Assembly: GCF_000187245.1 (NCBI RefSeq)
Contig: NC_027860.1
Coordinates: 434,001-498,000, forward strand
Direction of reading: 5' to 3'
Source of the DNA: Ogataea parapolymorpha DL-1
Taxonomy: Eukaryota; Ascomycota; Pichiomycetes; Pichiales; Pichiaceae
Length of the DNA: 64,000 nt
Part shown: piece by piece, positions 56,464-64,000 of the stretch
Layout: every line of letters starts with the position of its first letter
Position numbering within the stretch: position 1 is the first letter of the stretch
Translations under genes and position numbers: made by a program
The notes under the pieces: generated by a model
The model's input: only the letters and a program-made list of their open reading frames with translations
Databases searched by the model: none
What the model was told of the DNA's origin: nothing

Positions 56464-56760
56464 CTAATGCTCTTTGTGGTGGGACAAGTGGAAGTAGTAC
56501 TCCAATCCGTAACCGACAGCGAGGAAGAAAAGCGAAGCGTGCAATAATGGAGCTCCAGAGCCCGTGTCGAAGTACTTTTGTCTGTACAATCCCAATGGAC
56601 TCTTAGCCTTTGGGAACGAGGCCTCACCTCTTGGCAGTTTGGAGTAGAAAGACACAATGTGTTGCATTCTCTTTGCAGCAGGGTTGGAACCCAGGTTGGA
56701 GGCGGAAGCAACCTTTGGTGGGATCAAAGTGGTCAAGTTTCTTCTGAAAACAAAGGACAT
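56464..56760 (-). CDS. ATP17: F1Fo ATP synthase subunit f
   Basis: 98 residues (S. cerevisiae precursor 101), start [19 protein letters not shown], with [20 protein letters not shown] and the C-terminal membrane helix [22 protein letters not shown], all typical of subunit f. It sits in the Fo peripheral region and supports dimer assembly. An in-frame upstream ATG (56814) would add 18 residues ([13 protein letters not shown]...) without similarity to the family. Confidence 0.95.
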   Translation of the reverse strand: MSFVFRRNLTTLIPPKVASASNLGSNPAAKRMQHIVSFYSKLPRGEASFPKAKSPLGLYRQKYFDTGSGAPLLHASLFFLAVGYGLEYYFHLSHHKEH

Positions 56761-57900
56761 GGTGGCGATGTGTTTGCACAAGTTTTCGTATTTTTGGAAA
56801 AATTCGCGGGCCATTTTTTTATTGGGTTGGCATAAAAGAAATGCACATGTGCACAACGTATATGAATCTTGGCTCACGACAAAAGATTGTGTCGTATGAT
56901 AAGCTCGACAATTAATTTGCCCATAATAGAAGAGTAATTACGTTGTGGCGTACACAAAAATATCTGCAAAACAACAACACAGATACGAGGCGGAGATGCC
57001 TCCAATTTTGTAGCGAGATACGCCCCACATGCCAATATGGCGTTAAAATTGTAAACCCGATCCGGGGGCTGTTTTGTGGTGAAATGAACGCCAGTGAACG
57101 TTCTGCGTGAATTGTGGATATGACATTTTATGGCATTGCTAAATGGTAATTTGTGGCTGGTCTCAGCTAGATGTGGGTAAATGCAGGATTGAAAGGGTAG
57201 TGAGTAAAATTACCTCTCGGTTTATTGATCTCTGGGTTGCTAATAATAAAAGGGAACAAATTACTTGCATTCAACCCACACGCCATTGATCTCCCATAGG
57301 CTTGCGTTTCTTACGTATTAGTTCGCGCATAATTAGGCTTAAAAATCGTCCCCCAGATCTGACCCAAATCTCAGCGATAAATCAATATTGGATCTAAGGG
57401 CTCGTAAAAAGGAGGGATAATAGGTAAAAGGGCACAGTTTCCGATAGGCAGGGAATTCATCAAATTCTTCCCCTCCCATGTGCTCGTCAAACTGCACAAG
57501 TCAATCTCCTCCTGCACAAAGGAGAACAGGCCCAGTATGCAATGCATAGCACATCTTGCGTCCCAGTGTAGATTTGTGAAATTATTAATTTTGTGTCTCC
57601 CTGATATGTGAATGATATCGCAAATTCTTTGTTCCAACTCAAGCTTTTTATAATCTTTTGTTTGCTGCTATCAGGACGCATGTCAACGCATGGCATGTCA
57701 TAAAACTCAATATGATTGGACGACCGAACATGGTGGAAAAAAGTATAAATTCCTAAGGTACTGCTCCCGATCTAAAATCAGAAGCTCTGGGAGTTCCATG
57801 TTATTCTACCCTTTTCCATTAAACTTGAGTTGTGTACACTCCGCTTAGTGTATTACCAGATTTTTTGAGAATACTGTCCGTTTTGGTTGTTTGGTGCCGC
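56761..57900. promoter_or_regulatory. Long regulatory region before the HMG-box gene
   Basis: 1140 bp, the largest gap of the window, more AT-rich than its surroundings. The left edge serves as the ATP17 promoter. Toward the HMG gene: TTCTTTGTTC at 57625-57634, an exact match to the fission-yeast Ste11 TR box; a related CTTTTGTTT at 57655-57663; GCATGTCA twice (57678-57685 and 57693-57700); TATAAA at 57744-57749; and a short upstream ORF. No RNA gene was recognised. Confidence 0.55.
57798..57848 (+). other. Upstream ORF in the HMG-gene leader
   Basis: A 16-codon ORF (MLFYPFPLNLSCVHSA, stop TAG at 57846-57848) starts 49 bp after the TATAAA and ends 52 bp before the HMG-protein ATG, in a different frame. 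If the leader starts at the TATA, ribosomes would meet it first. Confidence 0.45.
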
Positions 57901-59868
57901 ATGATACAACCTGAAACAAATCGAACAATGACATCCTCACCCGTTTATCTTCCACTATCTTCCACCGCTAAATTTCGTGTTGATGGTGCCTTATCTTCGA
58001 GCCAGATTTCCGAATCAGGCCGCTACATCACCCGCATGGGCCCAAGACCTATGTTCACACAGGACCAATTGGTCAATAAATCGAAGAGCCCTGAAAGCCC
58101 TAAATCAAAATCTCATCCTGCAAGATCTCCTACCCAAACTACTCCTCGCACCGTCCGACTGATCAATTATGATGACTATTCCTACTCTCCTACAAACTTC
58201 TCAGTATTCCCGGATTTCGACCTTGATACGTTGGATGTGTCACAAAACTATGACTTGATTGGCAATAGTAACTACTTTGCGACTTCGGTTGAACCCGGGT
58301 CTCCCGGGGTGCAGAAACCCAGCCAACACAGCCACTATCTTTTCCATCCTCTCGCCAATGAGGATTCCAGCACTAACCGCTGCTCGCTTCCCAACCTGCC
58401 TGCTTCCGACCCAATCGTGGAATACCCTTCACTCTACGAATCCAGTTCAACAACATGTTTGAACACCCTTTCCTCGCCCCCAATGCATCCTTTTTCGTTA
58501 AAAACCCGTTCCTGTAGCGAAACTGACACATCAAAGATCCAATTTTCTTCCTTCTTCGAATTGGACGAAATCAGTGATGTGAGTGACCCAGAAAGTAACG
58601 AATTTGATGACGATGATGATGACGATTACTATAATGATGACACAGATATGATTGAAGCGCAATCCCAATATTTGAGTCCTCCACAGATGAATGACTCCAA
58701 ACCAGAAAATCTGGAGATCGATGTTGGTTGCAACTCAAAGAAAATTTGGGTGCAGGGACTTCCCAAGTTTGCCTCTCACGCTAGTGGCTCACAGGTTGCC
58801 AAACAAGATGCACCCGCAATGTTAACACCAACCAGTTGTTCTCCAACGGAATCCGGTTCAGGTTCCGTTGCCCCCATTACACCTCCCAACTCAATGGTTT
58901 CCAGGAAGACTCTTTTCGCGGAAAGAGATGACCAAACAGAATTACAAACGGAATTCGACCATGTTTTCGATTCACTGGTGTTTGATTTGGAGAACAAGGC
59001 ATACAGCCACTACAAATCATCAATCAAAATCCCGTTGCCCCCACTTTCACAGTCAAGATACGATAAGATTACTGAATTGGCAGCAAGTAAAAACCTAGAT
59101 ATGGGCCAAGTTGATGACGTCCTCAAATTGTTCAAGTTGCGCAACTTTGATTTGAAACTTAGACTGCTATCCAGGGTTTTAGGTCAGAGACGAGAGGAGC
59201 AAAATTTTTATCCCGAACACACCAGCGATAAGGGGTTAGTCTTGACTGAAGCCAAAGATGGAAGCTTGAGCATCCTCGCTAAAACTTATGCTGGTCATGA
59301 GGATAGCTGCTCAATAATTGAGAATTCGATCATTTCATCTTTCAAGAATATCAAAGAGTTTGCTATCTATTTCAGGCAGCCAAATGATACGGGATCGAAA
59401 ACTAAAAAGCCATCTGCAGGAGGGAAAAAGCAGAGATTGGGAAAATCACGATTGACACAAGACAGTGAGCATGGAAGCACAATTTATATCAAGAGACCTT
59501 TGAATTCGTTTATGTTGTACCGGACATCGATGGTGAAAGCAATTGTTTTACTTTCTTTAATAGACTCATTATCGTCCTTCGTTTTCAAAAGATTGCAGAT
59601 GCAATATTCATCTTATGATCCACAAGCGGAATTGGAATATCTCAAGATGATTGATTCCAACCTTACCGAGTCTCTTGCCCAGGAGTTGAGGCAAGAATGT
59701 GTTATCCACAAATACAACCACCATCTGCTCATTCAGATAGTTGCTGTTATGTGGTCAACCGAGCTCAACAGTGTGAAGAAGACATTTATTTCGTTAGCAC
59801 AATCTGAGAAGAAAATTCATGCCAAATGTTATCCCAACTACAAATACCACCCCCAAAGAAAGGGATGA
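57901..59868 (+). CDS. HMG-box transcription factor with interrupted HMG box (Ste11-like)
   Basis: 655 residues from MIQPETNRTMTSSP (a second ATG at 57928). A Ser/Pro-rich disordered N-terminal half includes an acidic run (DDDDDDDYYNDDTD, about 237-250). The C-terminus carries a MATA-type HMG box: KRPLNSFMLYR (K531-R541), then LIQIVAVMWSTE...VKKTFISLAQSEKKIHAKCYPNYKYHP. The first segment matches what I recall of S. pombe Ste11, the mating master regulator. Normally about 20-25 residues separate the two parts; here there are 67, so about 45 extra residues sit after helix 1. No plausible intron explains them. Target and role are unknown. Confidence 0.82.
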   Translation: MIQPETNRTMTSSPVYLPLSSTAKFRVDGALSSSQISESGRYITRMGPRPMFTQDQLVNKSKSPESPKSKSHPARSPTQTTPRTVRLINYDDYSYSPTNFSVFPDFDLDTLDVSQNYDLIGNSNYFATSVEPGSPGVQKPSQHSHYLFHPLANEDSSTNRCSLPNLPASDPIVEYPSLYESSSTTCLNTLSSPPMHPFSLKTRSCSETDTSKIQFSSFFELDEISDVSDPESNEFDDDDDDDYYNDDTDMIEAQSQYLSPPQMNDSKPENLEIDVGCNSKKIWVQGLPKFASHASGSQVAKQDAPAMLTPTSCSPTESGSGSVAPITPPNSMVSRKTLFAERDDQTELQTEFDHVFDSLVFDLENKAYSHYKSSIKIPLPPLSQSRYDKITELAASKNLDMGQVDDVLKLFKLRNFDLKLRLLSRVLGQRREEQNFYPEHTSDKGLVLTEAKDGSLSILAKTYAGHEDSCSIIENSIISSFKNIKEFAIYFRQPNDTGSKTKKPSAGGKKQRLGKSRLTQDSEHGSTIYIKRPLNSFMLYRTSMVKAIVLLSLIDSLSSFVFKRLQMQYSSYDPQAELEYLKMIDSNLTESLAQELRQECVIHKYNHHLLIQIVAVMWSTELNSVKKTFISLAQSEKKIHAKCYPNYKYHPQRKG

Positions 59869-59967
59869 CTTTGTCTGCTTCTGAGTTGCTTGAGTGTCTG
59901 AGCTGAGTATTACTATTCTCTAATTCTATTCTCTATTCTTTTATAGTGGTAGGGTCAATTTAGAGTC

Positions 59968-60810
59968 TCAAATTTCAATCTCTTCCACTTTGGCGCTATC
60001 AAAATCGTTCCAGCTAGGAAGCCTCATTTTTAAGTTTGGTACAGTCATCTCGGGGTACTTTTCTGCCAATGCGTTCTTCAGCAACTGATACAGAAGCAGG
60101 TATCCTTCACCAGTGAAGTGGATCCCGTCCAGAATCAAGTTTTTGGAGCTCTTTAGCACGCTATTCTTGGCGTATTCCTCATGTGCTGCGTACAAATCCA
60201 CAAATGGGACCTGGAATTTCTCGGCAAGCTGCTTCAAACCGTTTGAGTATTTCAAGTTTTCCTCGTTTCTACGGAGGATGCCCTTTTTCACATCTCCTGG
60301 GTTCAACGATTCCCAAATGTCGGGATAATGGTGGCCGGGGCCGATGACCACCAGCCTGATATCTCTATCCAAGATCTGTTTTATGATGAACTCCATGTTG
60401 TCTAAAAATTCGTCGTAGGGGACGCCATCAGGTTTTGCCAACGCGGCATCGTTAGTCCCCAGAAACAGTGTGGCCACTTTGCATTTACTATACGACAGGT
60501 CGTGTTCTATACGTAGCACCTTTTCAATCATGTGTCTCCAGTAATGTGAATTGTACCCGGAAAATCCGCGATTGATGATATCCATGCGTCGAGCATAGTC
60601 GTGTTGAAGTTGGCCCATGAAACAAAACTCAAGCGAACTATGTTCGACAGTATAGTTGCCGTTCTTATCGTATCCGTCTGCCAAGAAATCAGAGATAGGG
60701 AACGGATTCGCACATCGTTCGGTGATAGAGTCGCCAATGAGCAGGAACTTTGGGAAATCCAACGCGTACTCATAGTTTTCCGGATATCTGGCCGTTGGTA
60801 CAATCAGCAT
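59968..60810 (-). CDS. IAH1: SGNH-family esterase, isoamyl acetate hydrolase-like
   Basis: 280 residues (S. cerevisiae Iah1 238). SGNH blocks: block I LLIGDSITERC (catalytic Ser), block II around RGFSGYNSHYW, block III FLGTNDAA, block V DGIHFTGEGY (catalytic Asp/His). It hydrolyses acetate esters such as isoamyl acetate. It has an extra N-terminal insertion (FLADGYDKNGNYTVEHSSLEF) compared with a minimal SGNH domain. Divergent from the small gene at 60906, 95 bp apart. Confidence 0.87.
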   Translation of the reverse strand: MLIVPTARYPENYEYALDFPKFLLIGDSITERCANPFPISDFLADGYDKNGNYTVEHSSLEFCFMGQLQHDYARRMDIINRGFSGYNSHYWRHMIEKVLRIEHDLSYSKCKVATLFLGTNDAALAKPDGVPYDEFLDNMEFIIKQILDRDIRLVVIGPGHHYPDIWESLNPGDVKKGILRRNEENLKYSNGLKQLAEKFQVPFVDLYAAHEEYAKNSVLKSSKNLILDGIHFTGEGYLLLYQLLKNALAEKYPEMTVPNLKMRLPSWNDFDSAKVEEIEI

Positions 60811-60905
60811 TTTAATGCTGATTATTATCTGAGATGTAACTAATTACTCTGGTTTTCCAAATCCGTATATCGCGATTTGAAGTTCCTGAAAATTATTAAT
60901 TTTCC

Positions 60906-61153
60906 ATGTTGGAGGATTGGCTTTACAAGAAGGTAAGTGCTACTGCTGAGACGACTAACACCAGCTCATCAATTCCAAAGGCTTTCACCATTTTGTACGC
61001 AATGTCCATGCATATTTGAATAATCTTCCGCGGCCTCGCCGACATGATTCGCAACCGGTCTTGAATTATACACCTACGACGATACATAAAATCAACGCCT
61101 TTCGACGCCTTTTCTGGCAGGAATTGAAGCACAGCTTTGGATTCAAGCGCTGA
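60906..61153 (+). CDS. Small intron-containing gene, MRX7-like
   Basis: Reads as protein only if a 32-nt intron (60933-60964; GTAAGT donor, GACTAAC branch, CCAG acceptor) is removed from exon 1 (60906-60932) and exon 2 (60965-61153). The product is 71 basic residues starting MLEDWLYKKLINSKGFHHFV, with NVHAYLNNLP and a conserved-looking end HKINAFRRLFWQELKHSFGF. The layout and ending recall the small MIOREX component Mrx7 of yeast mitochondrial gene expression; this comparison is from memory. Without splicing the frame stops after 38 residues. The convergent VID27 stop is 57 bp away. Confidence 0.6.
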
Positions 61154-61209
61154 GATTCTGGATCGATTAATGACTTATATAATGACTATACATGGGAAAC
61201 AGAAGAGGA

Positions 61210-63522
61210 CTAATACCGTGACTCTACCACGCTGAATTGTTCAGAGGCCTTTTTAAAAGCCCTGTTGCTGGCCATCGAGACATCATTAGGAAGAGCAAAC
61301 ACCACTTTCTTAGAGTCGTTGAACTTGAAGTCTCCAGAAGTGATATTGGAGTCGTATCTCATAATGCTGTAAGAAGCGCTATCGTTTTGCAATGCTTTCT
61401 TAAAATTCCAAATAATGGCAAACGGACCCACAGATGTGACGATCGCAGTTGGCTCTTTTTTCTTGGTGTTTCTATTAATGCTGAAGTTGGCCTTGGTGAA
61501 ATGAGGTTCGCTACCAGTAGCATTGCGGATATATGCAAGATGTTCGGGTCTAAGAGACAATTTCTTGGGGACGGGTTTGGAGTCCTTATCGAACGACTTC
61601 TCAAACCCGAGGCTGTTCTTGTTTCTGCCCTGTTTGATTTTCACGTCTAGCAACAGAAGATACTTGTCGCATGTTGCCAAGACAAACCTTCCGTCGTCGG
61701 ATGTCGTCAGGCCAACAAACTCGTCGCCGAGGGCTGGAATAAGGGTCTTTGCGTTTTTTCCCAGCTTGTCGTACAGCTTTATTTCCCCGTTCTTGGTGGA
61801 TGCAGCAATGTATCCATCCTCAGTCGTTGCAATTTGTGTGAAGTTGGTCTTGGTCTTGTACTGTTTGAATTCGCTGTCGACCACTTTTTCGCGCAAACGA
61901 GGATCGACTCTGAACAGCGACTGATGCGACAGTCCCAAAAACGTCTGGTCTTCAGTAAGCTCTCCAAACTTTTCATTTGGGGCGAAGTTGACCACCGGAA
62001 GCTCAGAATTATTCTTCTTCAACTCCCAGTCTTCTACCACCTTACCATATTCTAAATCCATCTTGTACAACTTGTCCTTGTCATTTTTATCCTGTAATAT
62101 CATGATAGTATCACCTTTTTGCAGCATCATGTTTCCTGGACTAATTGATTTGCCCTTCTTCGTAGCACTGGATATGTTTTCGATCGCTGTGGAGAACTGA
62201 GGCTTGGAGTCTTGGTCCATTCGGAAAACTCCCAATTTGTCTCCACGCGAAACAAACGCCAACTCATCTTTGTACGCCAGCTTCATGCCGCTATTGACTC
62301 CGCTCGCGCGGAAACGCTTCATTAATCCGTTCTCGTCATCTTCGTCACTGTCGCTATCGGACACGAATAGCTTGTTGTTTCCGATGTTGGACGGCTTTTC
62401 GTCGTCACTTTCATCTTCCGATTCGTCTTCGTCAACGTCCATCTCATCTATTTTGAGGTTGTTGATGGCGTCAATCATGAATTGCTGCTCGTCATCTTTC
62501 AAGGTCACCCAGCTGGTCTTGTTGTTGGTTTCGTACAAACACTTCATGAACCCTTGCTGGAAATCCTCGTAGCTTTTTCTGCTGGGGAATTGAAGCGCCC
62601 ACGTGAGCACTAATGAGTCTGAGTCCACGTTGAATGTGAGCGAGAGCGAGTCAAAGTCAAAAGCAGCGTCGATTGAATTGGTGATGCTCACATTCACCAG
62701 GGTCTTCTTAGTTTCTGGGGAGATCACTTCTAAATCGTAGCTCCAGGCATCCTTTTGCAATATTCTAGCCAATGCAGAGGATACCTTCAGCTGGTAATCA
62801 TTCGTGACCTCATCGTACAGTAAAAGGTCTGCGTTGGTGTAAAACAAGAGCTTTGGGTCAGTAACCTCGAGAGCGTCTTCAAAGTTGTCATCAGAGTCAG
62901 AGTCATCCACTGCTTTGCTAGAGTGAATATTAGCAGATGTGCGTAGAGTAGACAATAAGTCGGGATCGTCGTCAAACAAAGATTCTCTATCGAAAACAAA
63001 TTCCTGCAGATCCTCCAATTTGAGATTTAGGCTCGACTTTTTATACTTTCTCTCGTACTCGCATTTGTACACTGCCAACATGAACTGGTTGATGCTTTCC
63101 ACAGAAACGGACGGATCAACACGAAACTCAAACATGTCGCCAATGTCTCCATCTAGGTCCTTCCACGCAATGACGTAGGTGCCGTGTTTCTGGAACAAAC
63201 AGATTTTGAGTTTTTCATCAATAAGGAACGACTTCAGTGAACTGGTGTCTGTATCAAACTCTTCCTCATTGTCTGACGCATCCAATTCATCGTCATCCAA
63301 AAGCCCCTGGCCCTCCTCTCCAGTCTTATTGATGCTTAACTGATAGTTGAAGGGCAAGGAGGTCTCCCTAATTGAAACAACAACGTCACTGAAAAGGCAC
63401 TCGTTTTCGGACTTGGGGGATTTCGGAGACCGAATCAAATATAGCTGACCAGAAGGAATCAGAATCAGCTCGTCTGCTGAGGCCTGATTCGCATTGGACA
63501 GCAGCCTTTTAATGATATTCAT
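61210..63522 (-). CDS. VID27: Vid27 family protein
   Basis: 770 residues (S. cerevisiae Vid27 782). N-terminal PH-like region starting MNIIKRLLSNANQAS, an acidic central linker (DEDESEDESDDEKP), and a C-terminal WD40-like propeller with RFRASGVNSG, GYIAASTKNGEIKLYDKLG and FVLATCDKYLLLLDVKIKQG, ending VSMASNRAFKKASEQFSVVESRY. It is a cytoplasmic protein linked to vacuolar import and degradation of fructose-1,6-bisphosphatase, with an imprecise molecular role. Confidence 0.94.
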   Translation of the reverse strand: MNIIKRLLSNANQASADELILIPSGQLYLIRSPKSPKSENECLFSDVVVSIRETSLPFNYQLSINKTGEEGQGLLDDDELDASDNEEEFDTDTSSLKSFLIDEKLKICLFQKHGTYVIAWKDLDGDIGDMFEFRVDPSVSVESINQFMLAVYKCEYERKYKKSSLNLKLEDLQEFVFDRESLFDDDPDLLSTLRTSANIHSSKAVDDSDSDDNFEDALEVTDPKLLFYTNADLLLYDEVTNDYQLKVSSALARILQKDAWSYDLEVISPETKKTLVNVSITNSIDAAFDFDSLSLTFNVDSDSLVLTWALQFPSRKSYEDFQQGFMKCLYETNNKTSWVTLKDDEQQFMIDAINNLKIDEMDVDEDESEDESDDEKPSNIGNNKLFVSDSDSDEDDENGLMKRFRASGVNSGMKLAYKDELAFVSRGDKLGVFRMDQDSKPQFSTAIENISSATKKGKSISPGNMMLQKGDTIMILQDKNDKDKLYKMDLEYGKVVEDWELKKNNSELPVVNFAPNEKFGELTEDQTFLGLSHQSLFRVDPRLREKVVDSEFKQYKTKTNFTQIATTEDGYIAASTKNGEIKLYDKLGKNAKTLIPALGDEFVGLTTSDDGRFVLATCDKYLLLLDVKIKQGRNKNSLGFEKSFDKDSKPVPKKLSLRPEHLAYIRNATGSEPHFTKANFSINRNTKKKEPTAIVTSVGPFAIIWNFKKALQNDSASYSIMRYDSNITSGDFKFNDSKKVVFALPNDVSMASNRAFKKASEQFSVVESRY

Positions 63523-63804
63523 GGAACAAAAGATTGTTTATATTTTTTTTTTTCTCCGAGGGCAAACTTATCAGGATACACAGACACAGAGAAATCTATT
63601 ATGAGAGAACTGGACAACATCTAAGGGGTGGAAGAGGATCCAGCAGGAGACATAGCTATGGATGCTTGTTTGTCCCGAAGTCCTTGGATGGAAGTTGATT
63701 TGATTATCGTGCTCTGGTCTGTTTGCCCCTGTCGCTTTCCTACCCCAACCTTGCACCAGTAGTTTAAAGATATTTTTCAGATAAAAAAAATTCCCTGCCC
63801 ATAA

Positions 63805-64000
63805 ATGTTCCTACGCCGTTTTAGCAGCTTTGTGGCGCCCTTGAAGCGAACTGACAAGTGGGAGCTCCCAGATTTGGAGAAGCTCCCGGGTGGTTTCCGA
63901 GGAAAAGTTTATAACCGCCGAGACTGGAAAGAGCACATTGCCAGGAACACAGATATATATGCCAAAGAAGAGGCCGAGAAACCGAAACAGAAAGTAAAGC
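63805..64000 (+). CDS. N-terminus of a probable mitochondrial protein (cut by window end)
   Basis: 65 codons before the edge, no stop. It starts MFLRRFSSFVAPLKRTDK, a basic, Ser/Phe-rich leader typical of a mitochondrial presequence, then WELPDLEKLPGGFRGKVYNR. Family not recognised; a mitochondrial ribosome or expression factor would fit but is a guess. The 282-bp divergent gap to VID27 contains A/T tracts only. Confidence 0.6.
   Translation, partial: MFLRRFSSFVAPLKRTDKWELPDLEKLPGGFRGKVYNRRDWKEHIARNTDIYAKEEAEKPKQKVK

Noticed and set aside
57371..57637. 88-codon minus-strand frame upstream of the HMG gene
   Set aside because: It has no suitable ATG at its start and resembles no protein; it lies in what looks like regulatory DNA.
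59521..59710. Unspliced intron inside the HMG box
   Set aside because: Possible GT...AG pairs (for example a 31-nt GTGAAA...ATAG) lack consensus donors and branch sites, and removing them shifts the frame to an early stop.
56761..59868. Mating-type (MAT) locus
   Set aside because: An HMG gene is present, but at 655 residues it is far larger than MATa2-type proteins, no alpha-box or homeodomain gene is beside it, and no inverted repeats were seen.

Overview
This is a gene-dense stretch of a budding-yeast nuclear chromosome. It holds about 35 protein-coding genes on both strands, one intron-containing tRNA gene, short intergenic gaps and only four intron-bearing protein genes. Conserved leucines are encoded by CTG (for example in the glutamine synthetase motif [12 protein letters not shown]), so the species is not a CTG-Ser/Ala yeast. 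GC content near one half by eye, the single-copy gene set and the very short introns fit a methylotrophic Pichiaceae yeast of the Ogataea type; the genus is inference. No transposon, CRISPR array, virus, origin or centromere was recognised.

Left part (1-24.2 kb): 3' end of a synaptojanin-like phosphatase (INP51/52/53), TOP2, an unassigned two-repeat helical membrane-anchored protein, UFD4, MRT4, MIF2 (CENP-C), STE20, GRS1, a probable GNAT protein, a sulfate permease and BNA5. Middle (24.5-46.3 kb): HOG1, a CENP-B-type HTH protein, COF1, a possible dynactin p24 subunit, SLM3, tRNA-Ile(UAU), RPL43, FIP1, a xanthine-dioxygenase-like enzyme, BUD4, GLN1, a TDA11-like protein, a CSN12/PCID2 protein, VMA13, TIF5, a JSN1/PUF2 protein and one unknown gene. 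Right part (46.3-64 kb): GRR1, BIR1, EMC2, STE18, ERV2, TIP41, ARH1, ATP17, a long regulatory region, an HMG-box regulator, IAH1, a small intron-containing gene that looks like MRX7, VID27, and the start of a mitochondrial-type protein cut by the window edge.

Genes are transcribed singly, as expected in yeast, but some share themes. STE20 (PAK kinase), STE18 (G gamma) and a Ste11-like HMG protein belong to pheromone/mating control; HOG1 is the osmostress kinase; MIF2, BIR1 and TOP2 act in chromosome segregation; GLN1 and the dioxygenase both carry GATA-factor sites and probably respond to nitrogen supply.

The most unusual items are an HMG box interrupted by roughly 45 extra residues, whose gene has a Ste11-type TR box and an upstream ORF in a 1.1-kb leader/promoter; an RPL43 start codon split by an intron; a COF1 gene whose first exon is only the ATG and whose second is 11 nt; a 32-nt candidate spliceosomal intron; and a STE20 with a degenerate CRIB motif. 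Start codons were chosen as in-frame ATGs supported by family alignment and promoter position.
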